DNA of 7,744 nt from Candidatus Rokuibacteriota bacterium (lineage in GTDB: Bacteria > Methylomirabilota > Methylomirabilia > Rokubacteriales > CSP1-6): positions 1 to 7,744 of the forward strand of contig QHSM01000369.1 in assembly GCA_003221595.1 (NCBI GenBank), read 5' to 3'. The position numbers were made by a program, and so were the translations under genes. Numbering within the stretch: the stretch's first letter is position 1; each line of letters starts with the position of its first letter. The notes beneath the pieces were generated by a model, which ran no database searches, had not been told where the DNA came from, and saw only the letters and a list, made by a program, of their open reading frames with translations. This document shows positions 6,032 to 7,744 of this stretch, in pieces.

Positions 6032-7002
6032 GGGACGAGCACGACCTTGCCGTAGCTCTCGCGCGAGGCGATCGCCCCCAGGGCCTGCGCCGCTTGCTCG
6101 AGCCGGAACGATCGCCAGATGACGGGCTTGATCTCGCGCGTCTCGGCGAGCTTCAGGAGCTCCACCATCCAGCGCCGCACCATCACCGCGTCGCGCTGGC
6201 GATAGAGTCCCCAGTGCACGCCGAGAACGCTGAAGTTCTTCAGCAGGACGCGGTTGGTGGCGGCCTCGGCGATGCGCCCGCCGGCGAACCCGATCAGCAG
6301 CAGCCGCCCCTCGAAGGCGATGCAGCCGGTCGAGCCGTCGAAGACGTCGCCGCCGACCGGATCGAAGATGACGTCGGCGCCGGCGCCGTGCGTCTCACGC
6401 CGCACCCGCTCGACCCACGCCTCGCTCCGATAGTCGATGCAGATGTCGGCGCCGTTGGCGCGCGCGACCTCGAGCTTCGACGGCGATCCCGCGGTGGCGA
6501 TGACCCGGGCGCCCAGCGCGCGGCCGAGCTGGACGGCCGCGAGGCCGGTGCCGCCGGCGGCCGCGTGGACCAGGAGCGTCTCGCCGCGCCGGAGCGCGGC
6601 GCGGTGGACGAGGCCGCACCAGGCGGTCTGATACGCGAGCCCGAACACCGCTCCCTCCTCGAAGGTCATGAAGTCGGGGAGGGCGTAGACGTGCCGCTGG
6701 TCGACGGCGACCACCTCGGCGTAACCGCCCCAGGCCATCGTCGCGAAGACGCGCTCGCCCAGGCCGACCTGGGTCACGCCGGCGCCGACGCCGCGGACGA
6801 TGCCGGCCACTTCGCAGCCCGGGCTGAACGGGAGCTCGGGGCGATGCTGGTACTTTCCCTGGACGATCAGGACATCCGGGAAGTTGCACCCGATCGCGCG
6901 GACCTCGATGACGACCTCGCCAGGGTTCGGTCGCGGCAGGGGCGCCTCGGCATACTCCAAGGTCGAGGGCTCACCCCACGCGCGCGCCAGCATGGCTTTC
7001 AC
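6028..7002 (-). CDS. NADPH:quinone oxidoreductase-family zinc-independent MDR protein
   Basis: The 324-residue product is the usual length for QOR-type medium-chain dehydrogenases. Residues about 1-120 form the catalytic GroES-like domain (GCNFPDVLIVQGKYQ, LPFSPGCEVAGIV, GERVFATMAWGGYAEV). A Rossmann domain follows with an A-x2-G-x2-G-x4-Q signature, AAAGGTGLAAVQ (147-158), which fits NADPH binding, then GADVIFDPVGGDVF. The catalytic-zinc ligands and the structural-zinc cysteine cluster of alcohol dehydrogenases are absent, so this is a zinc-free quinone or enone reductase. The physiological substrate cannot be read from sequence. The GTG at 7002 is chosen because GGGAG (7013-7009) lies 6 bases upstream; the ATG at 6993 would leave a 15-base spacing. 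It forms an apparent operon with dut and is divergent from a CoA-transferase gene. Confidence 0.93.
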   Translation of the reverse strand: MKAMLARAWGEPSTLEYAEAPLPRPNPGEVVIEVRAIGCNFPDVLIVQGKYQHRPELPFSPGCEVAGIVRGVGAGVTQVGLGERVFATMAWGGYAEVVAVDQRHVYALPDFMTFEEGAVFGLAYQTAWCGLVHRAALRRGETLLVHAAAGGTGLAAVQLGRALGARVIATAGSPSKLEVARANGADICIDYRSEAWVERVRRETHGAGADVIFDPVGGDVFDGSTGCIAFEGRLLLIGFAGGRIAEAATNRVLLKNFSVLGVHWGLYRQRDAVMVRRWMVELLKLAETREIKPVIWRSFRLEQAAQALGAIASRESYGKVVLVP

Positions 7003-7045
7003 GATCGTCTCCCGGGCCGTCCGGATCGTAGCACGTGCGGGTAAG
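7003..7045. promoter_or_regulatory. Short divergent intergenic region with GCACGTGC palindrome
   Basis: Only 43 bases separate two divergent start codons, so both promoters must lie here or overlap the coding sequences. A perfect 8-base palindrome, GCACGTGC, is at 7031-7038. On the minus strand, TACGAT just after it resembles a -10 box (four of six), but I see no convincing -35. An operator role is only a possibility. Confidence 0.25.
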
Positions 7046-7744
7046 ATGATCGCCGTGCCCGACTCCCCCGGCGCGCTCGACTCCGTTCGCGTCCTCGACC
7101 TCGCGACCTATCTCGCGGCGCCGGTCTGCGCGACGCTGCTCGGCGAGTTCGGCGCCGAGGTGATCAAGGTGGAGCAGCCGCGCGTCGGCGACGACCTGCG
7201 ACGCCTGGGCCGCGCCGCCGGCCCCGACGCGGGCGGCTCCTACTGGTGGTTCGTCGAGTCGCGCAACAAGAAGTCGATCACCTGCAACCTCCGGGACGCG
7301 GAGGGGCAGGCGCTGATCCGGCGCCTGGTCGCGGAGTCGCACGTGCTGACCGAGAACTTCAGACCCGGGACGCTCGAGCGCTGGAACCTCGGGTGGGAGG
7401 CGCTGTCCGCGTTCCGCCGCTCGCTCGTCATGGTCCGCATCTCGGCGTTCGGCCAGACTGGACCGAGCCGCGAGCGTCCCGGCTTCGGGCGCATCGCCGC
7501 CGCGGTGGGCGGCCTCGCGTACCTGTCCGGCTATCCGGATCGCCCGCCGGTATCGCCGGGAACTCCGACGGTCCCCGACTATCTCGCGGGCGTCTTCGGC
7601 GCGGTCGGCGCCCTCGTCGCGCTCCGCCACGCCGAGCGCACCGGCGAGGGCCAGGTCGTCGATCTGGCCCTCTACGAGCCCGTCCTGCGCGTGCTCGACG
7701 ACGCCATCGCGGTGTACGGCGCCACCGGCCACGTGCGGGAGCGG
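7046..7744 (+). CDS. CaiB/BaiF (class III) CoA-transferase, partial at right edge
   Basis: The frame is open from ATG 7046 to the window end, giving 233 residues of a protein usually about 380-420 long. Family features are VRVLDLATYLAAPVCATLLG (14-33), AEVIKVEQPRVGDDLR, NKKSITCNLR, LTENFRPGTLERWNLGWEAL, ISAFGQTGPSRERPGFGRIA and GEGQVVDLALYE. D178 in the TVPDYLAG segment occupies the place of the catalytic aspartate that carries the acyl/CoA thioester intermediate in formyl-CoA transferase. The family moves CoA between carboxylic acids (for example formyl/oxalate, carnitine or succinyl donors); the substrate cannot be named here. An in-frame GTG at 7055 is an alternative start, and no strong ribosome-binding site is seen before either. 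It is divergent from the oxidoreductase, and both could serve organic-acid catabolism, which is inference. Confidence 0.93.
   Translation, partial: MIAVPDSPGALDSVRVLDLATYLAAPVCATLLGEFGAEVIKVEQPRVGDDLRRLGRAAGPDAGGSYWWFVESRNKKSITCNLRDAEGQALIRRLVAESHVLTENFRPGTLERWNLGWEALSAFRRSLVMVRISAFGQTGPSRERPGFGRIAAAVGGLAYLSGYPDRPPVSPGTPTVPDYLAGVFGAVGALVALRHAERTGEGQVVDLALYEPVLRVLDDAIAVYGATGHVRER

Noticed and set aside
6094..7044. 316-residue plus-strand open frame
   Set aside because: It lies opposite the oxidoreductase gene, which has clear MDR motifs. The plus frame shows only charged, low-complexity shadow sequence.

Overview
The window is GC-rich chromosomal DNA with tightly packed genes and G/C-ending codons throughout. 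It suggests a free-living, Gram-negative-type bacterium: there are several signal peptides, a predicted outer-membrane barrel and a lipoprotein. The mix of a class III CoA-transferase, a QOR-like oxidoreductase and a small DRRxGERR-type protein resembles Methylomirabilota/Rokubacteria or deltaproteobacterial-type genomes. That placement is an impression from gene content, not a demonstrated assignment. I see no tRNA, rRNA, CRISPR array, insertion sequence or phage gene, and no gap over 300 bases without a gene.

Left half (1-5586), envelope and signalling genes. A FecR-domain exported protein (minus strand, cut by the left edge) is divergent from a TPR plus beta-barrel outer-membrane protein. 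Their short shared region carries overlapping sigma-70-like elements on a CTTGAC-T-GTCAAG palindrome. Next, on the plus strand, is a TupA-type tungstate-binding protein that appears to lack about 30-40 residues of its C-terminal part and has no permease or ATPase beside it. A 98-residue protein of unknown function with paired DRR...GRR arms lies convergent to it. Divergent from that is a 713-residue membrane protein with CHASE2, three membrane segments, a class IIIb adenylate cyclase with all key residues, and a C-terminal PilZ domain with an intact c-di-GMP signature. A tiny lipoprotein gene overlaps its end by 11 bases.

Right half (5600-7744), metabolic genes. A zinc-free quinone oxidoreductase-like gene and the dUTPase gene dut form a minus-strand pair coupled by a 4-base GTGA overlap. 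They are divergent, across 43 bases, from a CaiB/BaiF-type CoA-transferase gene that runs off the right edge.

How the genes may work together: the left half could be an envelope-sensing module. The extracytoplasmic CHASE2 domain would sense a signal, the cyclase would make cAMP, and PilZ would let c-di-GMP modulate it, with FecR, TPR-barrel and lipoprotein genes as envelope partners. The domain architecture is seen in the sequence; the functional link between these genes is inference from proximity.
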